In this document: one piece after another, positions 1 to 19,148 of the stretch
Numbering within the stretch: the first letter of the stretch is position 1
Layout: each line of letters opens with the position of its first letter
DNA from: Xestospongia muta
Taxonomy: Eukaryota > Porifera > Demospongiae > Haplosclerida > Petrosiidae
Assembly (NCBI GenBank): GCA_963693285.1
Contig: OY848921.1
Coordinates: 2,123,646 to 2,187,645 of the forward strand
DNA: 64,000 nt
Direction of reading: 5' to 3'
Translations under genes and position numbers: made by a program
Notes under the pieces: model-generated
Told to the model about the DNA's origin: nothing
Database searches by the model: none
Seen by the model: the letters and a program-made list of their open reading frames with translations, nothing else

Positions 1-111
1 GTGTAGCTAGTGGAAGTGTCTGGAATATACATATTAATAATATACCTGTACTATGAAGGGTGTGGCTTTAGATTCATGCTGTATGTCCTCTGTTCTGTAT
101 TTTCTTTGTAG

Positions 112-1249
<1,138 letters not shown>

Positions 1250-1290
1250 TCGGCTACATGAGATGGACCTAGTGAGACTCGTTATAAACT

Positions 1291-1296
1291 AATAAA
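1291..1296 (+). terminator. Polyadenylation signal of the Piwi gene
   Basis: AATAAA lies 42 bp after the Piwi stop codon in AT-rich sequence. Position and hexamer fit a canonical poly(A) signal; the cleavage site is not visible. Confidence 0.55.
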
Positions 1297-2296
1297 ACAT
1301 AATATTATATCACATATAGTTAACAATTATCATTTATCACTAAGTTTTCCATACTTTGTAAAAACGACCTACATTTGGCCCATTCATTGCCCATTCATTT
1401 CTGTAAACAGGTATCATGTGACTATCTATTGTTATACGGATTTTACGATGGCTTTCATTAATCTTTCCATCGAACACACAACTCCTGAGGTCATTAGGTG
1501 ACTAAGATGTTTTCTGTGTATCATTTTAACCATTATCACCATCATCAAGTGTAGTAATATTGTTTTATAATCACTTATTAATATCTTCGGACTTATTTTG
1601 GTTTCGAGTTTGATTTGATTTTATTAGGAATGAAATAATTTTTTGGCTCTATAATATTGAAATAAGTCGTACACACAGTCACACATATAATATTTAATAT
1701 CATGACCTCTATAACTCTCCGGTAACTTCATTTTGTGCTATTCTAGACATCACCATGATGAAGTGATATTGTTCAGGTAATACAATACTACACTTGAAGC
1801 ACTCAAGTAACATATTAATTGAACCCTTATAATTGTACATAGTAACAGCTGGTTTATGACTTCAAGCAATGTGTGATACATTTAGACAAAGGAGTATTTT
1901 AAGTAGATTTGCAAAATTCCAAACCCTAAACCACGTTATTTATAATTATTAATTAATAATAATAATAATTATTATTATTAATTAATTATTATTAATAATT
2001 TATTTATAAACCACATATTGTATCGTGGCTTTATTTATATGATGTTGCAATTTTTAACCCATCCTGCAATGTACCAACATTATTACAAGTTAAGCAATGT
2101 TTTGTTGACAGGACAAGAATGTACAAAAACAACAACACAATTGACATAACAATACCGGGTATAGTAACTATTTACAACATGTATGATGCATTTCATTTTA
2201 ACAAGAATAAAATTTAAAACAACAAACAAACCATAAATAAAATAATCACAACTATTGTACACCAGGAGAGAGTCAGTCAAGTAAAATTAAAAAACG
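1297..2296. other. Intergenic region with an AT palindrome
   Basis: Space between the convergent Piwi and four-pass membrane protein genes. No coding exon was found. At about 1940-2008 lies a nearly perfect palindrome of AAT/ATT triplets that can fold into a hairpin. The rest is AT-rich without a recognisable feature; the 65-aa open frame at 2083-2280 (-) has no support and probably belongs to the 3' UTR of the membrane protein gene. Confidence 0.5.
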
Positions 2297-5200
2297 TTAA
2301 AAACTTGAAGTGCGAGGTGCTCGTTGACGCTGTCTTCTTTTGCGTGACTTCATGCCCAGTTCTTGTCGAAATGTGCAGTATGTCAGAGCAGCAACTCCTA
2401 AATAAATGACCACACAAAACCCGAGGAGATAAGTAAGTACCATCATGATGACACCGGCATAGTACACACCACGGCTACAGTATTCCGTGTCAGAGTTTGA
2501 GGTTGGTTCAAATGGAGGTGTGGTTTCAAACATGAACCATGTTCCAAGTAAAATGATTACAGCTGTAATGACCATCACCAGAACAAAAATAGCTTCAGAT
2601 ATTCCTAAACATATTGAACAAGACATTGAGTTCTCTGTATTGCATATGTTTGTCAGTTTGCAACACGTCAGGCAGGATAAAAAAAGTCGAAGTGCAAGAG
2701 TTAAAATTAACAAAGAACCAATAGCTAGGAGACATGCCAGGATGATCTTCTGCCGATAAGGACAAGAGTCATACCCAAATACTCCTGTAATTAAGAAATT
2801 AGTAAGTCAATCAATGTTAATATTGAAAATCATGTAAATCCTGTTAAGATATTTAAAGATTGGGCAAGATGTTAGGGTTTGTAGTGGACAATGTAAAGCT
2901 TATTAAAAAGGTCATATGTCTTTAACAAAACAGAATACATTGAAGTATTACTATAGGATCGTTGTGAGTGACTTGAGGTAGACTGTTATTTTAGGGCATG
3001 AAATAATGTACTGGAAACTTAATTATCACTGACCAATCAGATTGTTTATATTACCCGCCACAATAATATAGTTTGTTGATATGCACTCTACCTGTTAGTA
3101 ACATGGCAACTGGAACAGCTACCAGAAAGAAAAGGAGTATGACGGCAAGACCTGAGGAGGAAAAAATTATAATAACGTGTGCGTATGTGCGTGTGCGGTA
3201 TGGTGATCTACTTCAGTTATGCAGTAATGGGATAACTTACAAGTAGTGTGTACTACATGTGGTTATCTATGGTATCTAGATAATCCAATTTCTTCATTTT
3301 TAAAACATATCTACATATCTACATATATATATATATATATATATGACTAGGATTATCTACTTATTAAATTGACAAGTAATTTAATAAAGTCATTTACTTT
3401 CATGTTCACAGTCACACTTTAAAAGCGATTGATACAACAATAACTGTACCAGTATAAAAATTACAGGAGATATTGTGTATATATATATACATATATATAT
3501 ACTTTACTATAAAGGTGATTTTTATCAACTTACACCAGAGTGTAGCACAGATCGTTTTTAATCTTTTTCTTCTTTTAACTGCCTTTCTTGTAGTGTCACG
3601 ATTTGGTAGATGTGCCTCACTGTCTAACTCAACATCTCCGGTTGGTATCATTACACCAGCTAACATAATACCAGGCATATTAAAACGAGCTAATTTCTCA
3701 ATAAAATTGGTATCTTGGCCACTAGGAGGTTGAGAAGGCAACATTTCACGAAGTGATCCTGCTCTGGTATACTGACGACCTGGTGTAGAGCTTTCCCTTA
3801 GAGGAGTTGTACTATGTTGTCTGGGTCTGCCTGCATCTCTGCTGTTTCTACCTCCTTGTGACACGTCTAATAAAATAGAGTGAGAAAAGAATGACTGAAG
3901 ATTGACATCATAACAATTAAAACATACTATGTAGAGCTACGTTTGAAACAATTTCAAGTATGTAGTAAAACTACACAGACCATTAACAAACTATCTTAAT
4001 TTTTAGCCCTAGTCTCACAAGGTCTTCTAACACCAAATGTCTAATAGAGATAATAAAATTTGTTCTACTGGTCATACTGGTATTTACATCTTGTCATACC
4101 AGTAATCACATCTAGGAACTACACTCTATGTGAACATAGTGTTAATATCTTAACTAATGTTGGAGTTCTCTTTGACTGATTTCCTGGAATACACACCATC
4201 ATATTAACCATCCCACACATTGTACATAGAGTAAGTAATCAAGGATCACAAAGCGATACTATATATACTACATGCATCCAAGAATAACACTACATGCGTG
4301 TTGATGCAATATCATATTATAATGGTGTATAGCTATATTAACGCACAACAAGAGCACAAAGGTCGTCCTTAGTGTCTCAATACAGAGGTTATATATAATG
4401 TTAGTAACAGAGTTGCGAGGTAATTTATACCATCTCATCTCAAAGGTATTAGTGCAATAGTCAGGTTAATGAGGCAGGTCAATAGTGATAACGTTATCTT
4501 TGCCCAATACTTTTCGTTATTGTGTTATTTACTAGAAGCCATTAACAGTTAATTCCAATGATAAATTAACCGAATATGATAATCTACTGGTGTTACATGT
4601 AGGTAGTCATTCCTAAGAGAGATAATTGCATTGTGTACATGACCTTTAGTAAGTTTATTAACAACACATGTACTATATTTATATCAAAGTTGAAGGTTGT
4701 TTAGACAAAAAAAAAATCAACTTTGAAGTAGAAGGCTAGAAGTCCCAAACTCAAAATTTAGCCTATTTATGAGGTGAAACACATTGATGGTGTAAAATTT
4801 ACATTGTTTGTTAACACAAAAGTCTCATACTTATTTTGGGATCTGGGTATGAGACCAATTGTATTGTTCTTATATATAAACCTGTGGCCTGGCTCAATAT
4901 TTCGAAAACTCAGCATGGTCAAAACTATTTTTACTCTAGCCTCATACTCAGGCTTTTGTATAGAGTTTGAATGTTTCAGTATGAGACTGTATTTCCCAAT
5001 TATTACTTTGAGGTGTGTTTGTTCTTCGATTTTGACTTGAAGGAGGTGGGGCACTTGGAGACACTGGAGGGGGTTGTGGAGAGGGACTAACAACAATGGA
5101 GGAGCCTGCAGCTATCACATCTTCGTAGGAAGGGGGTGGAGCTGAGGGAACTAAGAGGACAATCAGTAAAGGTAGTCAATCACATATATAGTGACTTTAT

Positions 5201-5354
5201 GAACAATCAAGCTTCTAATAGTACATTGTTACGTCACCGACATCTATTGTTACATAATATTGCCTTTGTTAGCCATTATTTATATCTAGTTCTGTCTTAT
5301 ATGCTAACGCGTAGCTTGTAAGCGGTAGCACTTACTTATTTCTTCTTGGGACAT
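2297..5354 (-). CDS. Four-pass membrane protein with PPxY motif, TMEM272-like
   Basis: Five exons on the minus strand join in phase to 347 codons: 5354-5336, 5150-5007, 3866-3534, 3151-3092 and 2784-2297. The first about 190 residues are hydrophilic, rich in Pro, Ser and Arg, and contain PPPSYEDV near residue 10, a PPxY motif that WW domains (for example NEDD4-type ubiquitin ligases) bind. Four hydrophobic stretches follow, with two cysteine clusters, and a basic tail (KSRKRRQRQR). This layout, cytosolic N-terminus plus four helices, resembles the TMEM272-like family, but I assign it by layout rather than by firm sequence match. The 1140-bp intron between exons 2 and 3 holds no recognised feature. 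The start codon is 206 bp from the divergent MTBP start, so the two probably share a promoter region. Confidence 0.8.
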
Positions 5355-5560
5355 GTCAGGATCTCGTGCTTTTCCGACAAAAATAAACTGTTTATTCGGA
5401 AACCTTTACGATGCTATTCTCCTCAATATTCATAGGCCACGCCCATGAACCTTTTACTGCCCAAACACGTGAGTTATTTAATTTGATTGGTCGTTTGTGT
5501 ACATGTGAGTAAAGCATTTTGATTGGCTGAAGGAAACATAGCTTGCAATTTCAGTGGGAA
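5355..5560. promoter_or_regulatory. Divergent promoter region, membrane protein gene / MTBP
   Basis: Only 206 bp separate the start codons of two head-to-head genes. The interval holds two inverted CCAAT motifs (GATTGG at 5485-5490 and 5521-5526) and a CACGTG E-box near 5466, elements common in bidirectional housekeeping promoters. No TATA box is obvious. Transcription starts are not visible. Confidence 0.5.
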
Positions 5561-8500
5561 ATGTCTATGAAATTAGGGAGATGTTATCTTGTATTGAGTC
5601 TCTCTACGTCTACCGAAGGTCAGAGTTAAATAGATGGTTTTATGATCCTTTCAATATTATTGTTTAGTGTGCCAATGTATCGTCAATTTATTTGATGTCC
5701 TTGCTCAAGGGTTTGAACCAAGAAAAAAAGGCTTGACCGAAGCAAGAGAGTACATTGCTATTATAGGAGAACCTAAGAAGGTTAGTACAATGGCTCCTAA
5801 CATCATCACATCCCTTTATCTTAACTCATCTCTTCCCACCTCCCATTCTCAAGATATCTATTTCCAATGTCTCTTTTAATACGTGGTTACTCTGTGATAA
5901 TGAGCCCCCTACAAGTCCATATACTCCTTTAATAAAATCATCGTCTGACAGGTCACATGTCAGTCATGTGACTTGGTCTTCATTATTAGATAACTTACGC
6001 CAGCAGCAGACTCAAATTGAATCTGAATGTGATGAAAATGATCATATTGTTGTTGTTGCTAATGATATTCATAGCCTACTTGATCACCTTCCATGGGATA
6101 ACGATGGTAAGTTACTAGATTATACTTTAATTAGTGGGTGTGGTTTTAAAATTTAGTAACACTCCGATGCATTGCTATATTATTAGTGTTGACTAATACT
6201 TAGATAACGATCTATAATATTAATATTTATTAAATTTTATTATTGATTTCATTTAGATTATATGTTAGTTGATGTTCTGGTTGTTACGTCAACTTCATTG
6301 AAGTAAGAAGTTGTATAAAATTATTTTGAAGGTCCTTTCTTTCAATGTATCTTCACGTTATTTCATTTTTGTTATGTCTTTTCCAGACCCTCCGTGGCAT
6401 TGTATGGGGCGTTATTGAGACTTAAGAAATGGCTTAATGCTTCAATATATTTTATCACTTCAGATAATACAGAGTTAAAATCCAGGTTGTTTTTAATGTC
6501 TTATTAAATTTTGAACTATCTTTTTTCATAATTATAATTCCTTTATTAGTGTATGGACTGAGTGGTCATGCTATTTACCAGCAGTGTTCAGACCCCTTAC
6601 CAATATTACTCAGACTCTTTCCAGACCCATTATTTGGAAGGGACCTCTACACATACATGAATATAAAAAGAGATCACATGCTTCATGTAATCAAAATGGT
6701 GTCACTTTTCCCGGACTAGAATTGTCTCTAGACTTTAATAGTCCTGTATCTAAAGAGATGATGGCTGATACAGGATTATGCATTGACTCCACCCATCACC
6801 CCACCCACTTGGAATTGGTACAGTATGTAAACACGAACGAGATTCCAATAATGTGGCTTTCACCTGTCCGCCTTTGTTTGTATCCTAAAAACTTCACGTG
6901 TACATGTACTTAACATGTATGCATTTATATGTGTATCTAAGCAACATATTTTATCAATAATCTAGACTACAGCATTGACAGTATTAATGTGTTATAGTGC
7001 ATATGTTGTGTGTCATCTTTTATGGGAAAATAGTTTCATGACCTCTAAAACCTCTTATACATATATTACACTAGTTGTGGTAGTTATTATTGTATCATTT
7101 CCATAATTCTTATAATTTTTCTTAACTCTACTACACACTAGATGTGTTAATTCTTGTTACACGTCTTCAGTAGCTGCTTTTAAAGAGCTATTTAAATCAT
7201 CGACTAGTCACTTTAATGTCGGTGTTTTACTTCGACTATGTGGTCGTAATCCAACTCATGGAGGACACAATTTATCTCATCAAACTACAGAAGATTGGAG
7301 ATTACACGTCCTTGAAATAGAAGGAACAGCTGGTAAGTTGTTTGTTATAGACATTGGAAATTAACAGATTTATTTGATATTGTAATAATGATAAATTTTG
7401 TGGTCACATTAAATGAGATAATTTTTAAAGAGTATATCTGTTCTATATATATATATATATATATATATTATCTGCCCCCTGGAAATTTGGGTTCCTGAAC
7501 ACATTTTTATAATTAGATAAGAATTGTGATATGATATATTATTATTATTACATAGGTTCTCCTCCATCCTGCTTTAACTCAATTGACTTTATTGGTCCCC
7601 TCCTTCTTGTTCCTTTGTCTTCTCCCTCTGACCAATCAGATTTAAATAAATTATCACGTCAGGCTTGGTTACTATGGAAACCAGAATCACTCTGCAACAT
7701 TGGTAGGATATTGCTTCAATTACAACTGACAAAGATAGGAGGTCAGGCTATAATATAATATAATATAATATAATGTAAAATAATATAATATGATATAATA
7801 TGATATTGTTAATCAATTAATTTATGTGTGTCCTTTTTATAGATGAAGAAAATACCACAACTACTAACTCCTTTCACGAGCTCCCTCTTCTTAGTGGACA
7901 ACCTAAAATGTCAGTTTATTTTCAAGTTCCTCCTCTAAAGTCACATGTCTTCATAGATTACTTCTTTGTGTAATTAATTCGTCCATTTAGCTTTTATGTA
8001 TCCATTCATCAATCAATAATGTCTGTCATTATTAATTTATTCATCTTGCAATACTGATATTTGTCCATTCATCATTAATCCTTTATTCTCATATTTTTTT
8101 ATTAGACTCCATTCTTATACAAGACATGATTTCATTAGAGATGTATCATCTTTACAAAGACATGGTAAGTTTTGTGTGTTCACTATTAAAATAACATTTG
8201 TCTCTAGAACTATCCCAGACCCCTTCCAAGTGGCCTGAAATTATCGCTCTCAGCACACTGGAAGAACTTCTCAGGTAGCAAAAATTTACTTTTTATGAAA
8301 CTTTGTTGTTTTTTATAGGAAAAAGATAAAGCGTACAAACACTGGAGAGCTCACACTAGGGGGTGTGACTGCCCCTCCTCCTAGGGGTAGTCAATCGTCA
8401 CTCTCTTTATCTACCGATCTACTTCAATGTTTCAATGATAATGGTCTGCCTACAGCACCAGCAGAACTATCACCCGTTGCCATGGTAACCATTATCAATT

Positions 8501-8782
8501 ATAATTAAATTATTAACAATTATTAATTAATAAAGCAGGAACGCCCCAGTATAATACATTTTATTTTTACTTTTAGGATGTTAATAAAGATGATCTAGCC
8601 TATTCTATACGAATGTTAGAACCAGCTGGTAAGTAAAGTAATAAAACTGTTGTTATATGATCTTTATAATCACTTCAGTATCTACCAGTGCTGTGTCTTA
8701 TAATAGAATACTTACATGTACTCCTAAAACTGCTCGTAAATTTCACGGAATAAAGCAAGTGCATTAGGATATAACTCCACTT

Positions 8783-8849
<67 letters not shown>

Positions 8850-11001
8850 CCTCCCTCCCTCTCTCTCTCTCTCTCTCAGCTACTATTTTTCTGAAGATGA
8901 TAAGCACAAAGATGTTAAACTTACAAAAATTCAACAACGTTATGTTTCTAGTGAGCGGTCCTCTAACTGTTCAGGTTACCATACCCCTCGGAAAAATCAA
9001 CCATGGCGCAAACGAAGACTATCAAATCCTAAAGGATCAGAAAATGAACAAAGAAATAAAAAAGACAAACAAATAACAAAGGAAAATGAAGATAATATGA
9101 GTACATCTAATAAATCTATACCAGCTGATGTTAGTCCATTTAATGAGTCTCATTTATTTAATATTCCAGCTGTAAATGATGCTACCACTCTTACTGCTAA
9201 AAATAATGACACACCCCTTCAAGTCCCAGTATTGATGACTGTACCAACTACCAGTACCAGTACATGTAGCACATCTATGATGTCCCCTACAGTTGATACA
9301 GCTACACATACTGAGGAAAGTGAGGATATAATTTTACCAGAGAGGACTACACCTAAGTCATCACACAGAACTATATTCACTAGTCCTGTCTCTGAGATTA
9401 AATTGAGAGAGTTTAGAATACCTTTAAGACGTATTAGAAGTGGAGAATGTCTTGCGTCAAATAAAGACGGGAATGATATTGTAAGTCCAGTAACTGGTAG
9501 AAAGAGGAGCGTTGTTAAATATATTGATATGTTTAAATGTCATTGGAATTCTGAGAACAAGGAAGAAGTATCTTCAAGTAAGTAATGTAATTTGTTCCGT
9601 AATGTCTGTTTGATGTTGTTCTTATCTATTATGGAAACTTTCATAAAGGATACTTTCAATAAGCACATTTGTTATACGTCCATACCAATAATACTTTAGT
9701 CTAATGTTTAGTCATTGTAATGAGTACATCCCTATAATTATTAATATAAAGCGAAGGACATTAGTACAGTGTTAATTTAATAGTGAAGTTATCATAAAGG
9801 ATGTTTACAGATAATGGTATTGTTTATATATACAAGACAGTTGTTTCATTATGTAATTCATTTAATTTATGTATTTAAGGATATCTTTATAGTAAAGGAT
9901 AGTGTCCACATTATCCATTGTTTTAGACTATCCACTACACTGATGTTTTATTTATAAAGTATATCAATATTGAGATTTATTTAACTGATTCATTACGTCG
10001 ATTGAAATGGAATTAGTTCAAATATTTTATTTATTTAAATGAATTTGTTTTTTATCATTAGCATTAAATGACAAAGACCACACTCTGTCTCATTACAAAT
10101 CAATTACCTCAACACATGCTGAACATGTGCTGGTCAATGATTCTGGCAATCAGTCACTAGTAGTCTCAATTGATATATCTAACTTTGTCAGAAGTAGTCA
10201 ATCTGTACCTAATAATAGCACACACCTGTCACATGATAGAGAAGATACAATAGAGGAAACAAGAGACCGCTGCAATGAGCAGTCTGATCAATGTGAAGTT
10301 GAACAAACTGTACAAGTGACTGAGAAATGTAATAAACAGGCTCATGAAAAAGGCAGAAAAGAAAGTCTATTATCTGACAAGAAAAAGAAAAAATGGAACA
10401 CAAGAGCAACAAAGAAGGTATGCTCCTCACTGCCTTTCTTTTTTCCCTTCCTCTGTCATCTTTTTTCCCCCTTAGCGTCTAGAGGAGACTATTGTAGGTT
10501 CTCTAAAGTCACATGGTATTAAACGATCACATGTTTGTTTTCATAAGTGCTACGTTAAACTCTTCAACATCAGCAAAATGTTTGTTAAGGTATAATTGAG
10601 AAACACTAAACATATACAATATTACCATAACATGGATACGATTGCAGAGTTGACACTCTAAGTATGGTTGCTTTACAGGATTTGAAACCATCATGTGATA
10701 TGGACAAACAGATCAAGTTGATAGTTAACAATGCCATTACCCAGGTTTGTGTTGTTTGTGTGATGATAATCAAATTATCACATGTAGTTATAGTGGATTC
10801 TGTGTTAATAACTTCCTCTAATGTTAAACTGTTGACTTCATAACTGCCTCTTATGTATGTGTTAAATCTAAGTACAAAGGCCACCTGTTTGAGGATCAGT
10901 TATATCACAGCTCACTGTAACTGTGTTACTTTATGATAATTGGTTGGACTATGTTGTTTATAGTGCCATTGTTTAATATTTTATTAGTACTTACCCTGGA
11001 T

Positions 11002-11039
<38 letters not shown>

Positions 11040-11109
11040 CACATACATGCACACTGGATGGTATCAGGTGATCGATTTTGAACTTCGTCAAGCTAACCTA
11101 ATTTCATGA
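5561..11109 (+). CDS. MTBP: MTBP orthologue (Mdm2-binding protein; replication origin firing factor)
   Basis: Nineteen exons rebuilt: 5561-5618, 5668-5780, 5854-6106, 6257-6302, 6387-6485, 6550-6879, 7142-7332, 7556-7702, 7843-7909, 8106-8164, 8208-8274, 8319-8484, 8577-8628, 8679-8758(or 8760), 8880-9577, 10062-10417, 10476-10589, 10679-10744, 11068-11109; about 1000 aa (human about 900). Matches to MTBP: SKWPEIIALSTLEELLRKK and the F-x-D-N-G-L-P segment in the middle, and above all the C-terminal domain (SHGIKRSHVCFHKCYVKLF, ISKMFVKDLKPS, ITQVIDFEL). A long Ser/Thr- and Lys-rich, probably disordered region (exons 15-16) precedes the C-terminal domain. Known role: MTBP works with Treslin/TICRR to load CDC45 at replication origins; human MTBP also binds MDM2. 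Exons 14 and 15 do not join in frame with a standard GT donor (8759); a GC donor at 8761 restores phase. Confidence 0.9.
8785..8877 (+). repeat. (CT)n microsatellite acting as a pyrimidine tract
   Basis: About 90 bp of CT with a few CCCT variants, ending directly in CAG at the acceptor of MTBP exon 15, so the repeat itself is the polypyrimidine tract of that intron. Confidence 0.9.
11005..11036 (+). repeat. (CT)n microsatellite in the last MTBP intron
   Basis: About 32 bp of CT, some 30 bp upstream of the acceptor of the last MTBP exon (11068). Confidence 0.85.
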
Positions 11110-11333
11110 GCCAAATAATCTTTTAAATAATTTAAATTCTGCCAAATATTCAATAACAATAACAAACAATAACAAAATAATTACAAACAATAACAATTAA
11201 AACGTCAACATTAAATCACAATACAATTGTTTATATGCGACACATTTAATATAAAATGCATATTCTATTTAATATTATTCTTTGTCCTTTGTACATAAAA
11301 TAATATCATCTATTTAAGTCTATATCTTGAGAA

Positions 11334-15415
<4,082 letters not shown>

Positions 15416-15564
15416 GATGATTATGATGATAAACTTAGTTTCAACTGTAATTATAATTTGTCAGCCAATAACTGGCTGGCTCCTTTTATGCTAACTAGAG
15501 TAATTAAACGCGTGGGTGAAACCGGCCAAAATTGGCACGTAGGTGGTCTAGATTATTTGGTGAG
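15416..15564. promoter_or_regulatory. Divergent promoter region, PX-SH3 gene / GPN3
   Basis: Only 149 bp lie between the two start codons. A CCAAT box is at 15465-15469 and GC-richer sequence (ACGCGT near 15509, CCGGCC near 15522) occurs in otherwise AT-rich DNA. Shared promoter is inferred from spacing. Confidence 0.5.
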
Positions 15565-18500
15565 ATGAGGTATGGACAGATCATTATGGGTCCTGCTGGA
15601 AGCGGCAAAGTAAGTTTCGGTATTATCACAAATCCGACTTTAACACACGCTAATAATCTATCTTGGATGTATGCTTGACCAGTAGCCATAGGGTTGGGTT
15701 AGGAATCAGTAATTACAGTAGGTGTTAACATTACATTGTGTATAATATGACATGTATTTTCAGTCCACTTACTGTAGCAATCTGGTCAAGCATTGTACTG
15801 ATGTAAAGAGAACTGTACATGTTGTCAACTTAGACCCAGCTGCTGAGCAGTTTAATTATCCTGTGAGCGCAGGTAAGGGTTCACTAATACATCTATTAGA
15901 GATTGTTAATTTAATATACTATCAGATATACGAGAGTTAGTTCAAGTTACTGATGTCATGGAAGATAGTGATCTTAAACTTGGACCAAATGGAGGATTGG
16001 TCTTTTGTATGGAGTAAGTTTATGCTACCATATTTTATATTGTGTACTTTTATTCGACTTATTCTTAAGATATCTTGTTCAAAACCTCAACTGGTTAGAG
16101 GAGCAACTTGAAGGTGGAGAGGATGACTATTTTCTCTTTGATTGTCCAGGTGATTTTAGTATTTTTAACAGAAAATGGATGGATAGACAGGTGAATGGAT
16201 GGATGAATGGACAGGTGAATGGATGGATGGATAAATGGATGAATAGATGGATAAATGGATGAGTGGAGAATATTATGAATTTGTAGACAATAATTACTAC
16301 ATAATTAATTATATTATATTTCCCACTAGTTTTGGAATTCAAAAATTGGTCTAATTAATTAGTTCTGATAGTGAATAGTTCTTTACAAATTAGTCATTAC
16401 TTGATTTTACCAAATACAGCAACTCCTCATACCAAACCCTGAGAAGCCTCAGTAATACAATAGACAGATTGTACCATTTACGTAAACAAACCTTAAACTC
16501 AAACATTTTGAGGTTATAGTAATGAATTCATGTGAACCCATGTGAGTCCACACCTAATGATTTCATGATATTTGCTTATTATAACAAACCATATGACATC
16601 AGTGTGTATTTTATCTAAGAGATGGCTGTCTTCATGTGTCCATATTATATTCTGTCTTTAGTAATTTAAATAACAGCAATCTTTTATGATTATAATATTT
16701 TCTTGGGCCGTGGGCTATATGTAACTAGCAATTCCCATTAAATGTTTTCAAATTTTGATTTTTTAAAAATTTCTTTAATTAAAACCAGCAAATTTTTACT
16801 AGTAACACCAAATCATGCTGTCAGATTTTAAGTAATTACCAAATTTTGCTTGTCAATCGCAATTTTTGGGATTAATTTAAATGAAAGTCATATTGTTATG
16901 AAAGAAAATTTAAAAACAAGTGGTGGGCGTAGTTACACTTCTACAATGATTTATAATTTATATAGAGCTGAATTTACAAAGTTGTCATGATGACTTCTCG
17001 TGTCTTCCTTTTAAAGCAACTTTATGAATAAAAACACTTTCTGTTAAACTATTTACAATCAATATGATAAATCTTCATACATAATATATTTTAGACACAA
17101 AACTCAAATTTTGATATTTTTTTTAAAATTATTTAATTAAAACAGCAAATTTTTACTAGTAACACCAAATCATGCTGTCAGATTTTAAGTAATTACCACC
17201 AAATTTTTGCTTGTCAATCACAATTTTTGGGAGTAATTTAAATGAAAATCATATTGTTATGAAAGAAAATTTGACAACAAGTGGTGGGCGTGGTTACACT
17301 TCTACAATGATTTATAATTTATATAGAGTTAAAAATACAAAGTTACCATAATGAAGATGTTTTGTTAGTAATGATATGGTCCTTGTTTTCCAATCCCTTC
17401 CTGTTTATGTTGTACATGTGCATGTACACATAATACAGTTATTAATTTGGGATGATAGTTAGTTAATTAAATGATAAGGAAGGTTATCATTAGCTAATTA
17501 AAGTTTAAATAGGATTGTACTAAATTAATTATTTACGTAGTTTTCAAATTTAGTTCTGATTCACAAAGCTATAGAATGATGTATTAAATTAAATGAAACA
17601 ATAATTACTTCTCAATTGGTCAAGTTAGGATAATATTGTATTGTTGTTGTTGTATTTGTAGAGCAGTGTATCCTATAGTTCTGATGATGTCCTTCCTGAC
17701 ATATTTTAAATATTATGTGAAATATGTGATATCAGACTTCCTTCCATGTTAGTTTGGGTACGATATCTTTATATAGTTTGTGAACTATGTGCTGATATTT
17801 CCTCTTTTTGGTTGGCTGTACTTATATGGATTTTGAAAACTATGTTGTAATTTTCCTGGTAAACCATAAATCCTAAATTATAAATATTTATTAGAGAGTG
17901 TGTGCGTTCTTGTTATGAAATATATAAAGGTGTAGACCTGGTTGTATGTCTGTGTAGTGAAGTGTTCTCTGATATTCAGTAATTATTATATCATAGTAGC
18001 AACACAGGGGCATCAGCAGATGTATATCTACAAGATGTTAGTCTCATTTTGTGCTCTGGTTTGTTTGTAAATAGTAGAATATATGACAATAGATTATTCT
18101 ATAAAATAATATTATAATGATGATCATAGAGCTACAACAAACCAATGTTACATATTTTACATCATTGTGTACTAGAGATCGCCCAGGATGGTAGGTTTTC
18201 ATTGAATGATCACTTTATTACAAGTGAACTGTTTTTGCATCTCTATAATAACTGTCTACAAACTTAACTCCACCCATAACTCCACCCATCACTCCACTCA
18301 TCACAAATTCCTATAATTTATCAATCACAGGAATTTGTTGATGAAACCTACATCATTGAGATATTGTTAAAAGGTTTGAAAGTAAGTAGTGGGTGGAGTT
18401 AAGTTTATAGACCGCTATTAAAGACATGTCAATAAAGTATTATGCTATGAAATATAATAATTAGACATTATTCAGATGTTGAGAGGTCTGTTAATAAACT

Positions 18501-19075
18501 ATATATTTATAAGTTGAGTTCTTGTTTGTTACCATAGTAACTGTTTGTTGTTTTATAATTGTCTTTTTAATTAACAAAGTTATACAATTCAGCAAATTAA
18601 ATTGTGGTCTTGGTTGTTCTTACTAATCATTGGTATTTGTTTTTACTAATATTGAGTAATCTACTATTTAAATTGTATGACTTTTAAGTTCTTGTTATGT
18701 AATGATAATGTAATGTTGTACTTTCAAAATTTATGCCGTGCCAAATCAATTATACAGAATGTGTTTATATTTCCTGCTAGTATGGGTTGTCTTTGTCGGT
18801 AGACATTTTGTCTTCTTGATATAATAACTCCCTCTCTAATATTTAATTATGGTTTCTATTATAACAATTAGTCTCATGTTTGTCAACTGTTGCTATAATT
18901 TTGCCCTCTCATCTTTGCTAATATGGATATTGAAAATTAAGCTAATTGACGGACCTATTGCATACCACTGTGTTCTAGTCTTGTGCTAATACTTCAATAT
19001 CTGATTTAAACTCTATACTTTGGAGTGTTCTACATGTATATTATACAAAGGATGGTTTCCAATAATTAAAGTGAT

Positions 19076-19148
<73 letters not shown>

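Noticed and set aside
2487..2759. 90-residue plus-strand frame
   Set aside because: Antisense of the membrane protein exon with transmembrane helices.
16150..16262. Continuation of GPN3 exon 4 into the GGAT repeat
   Set aside because: Read-through of a donor; the true next exon at 19196 restores the conserved QIELYTH motif.
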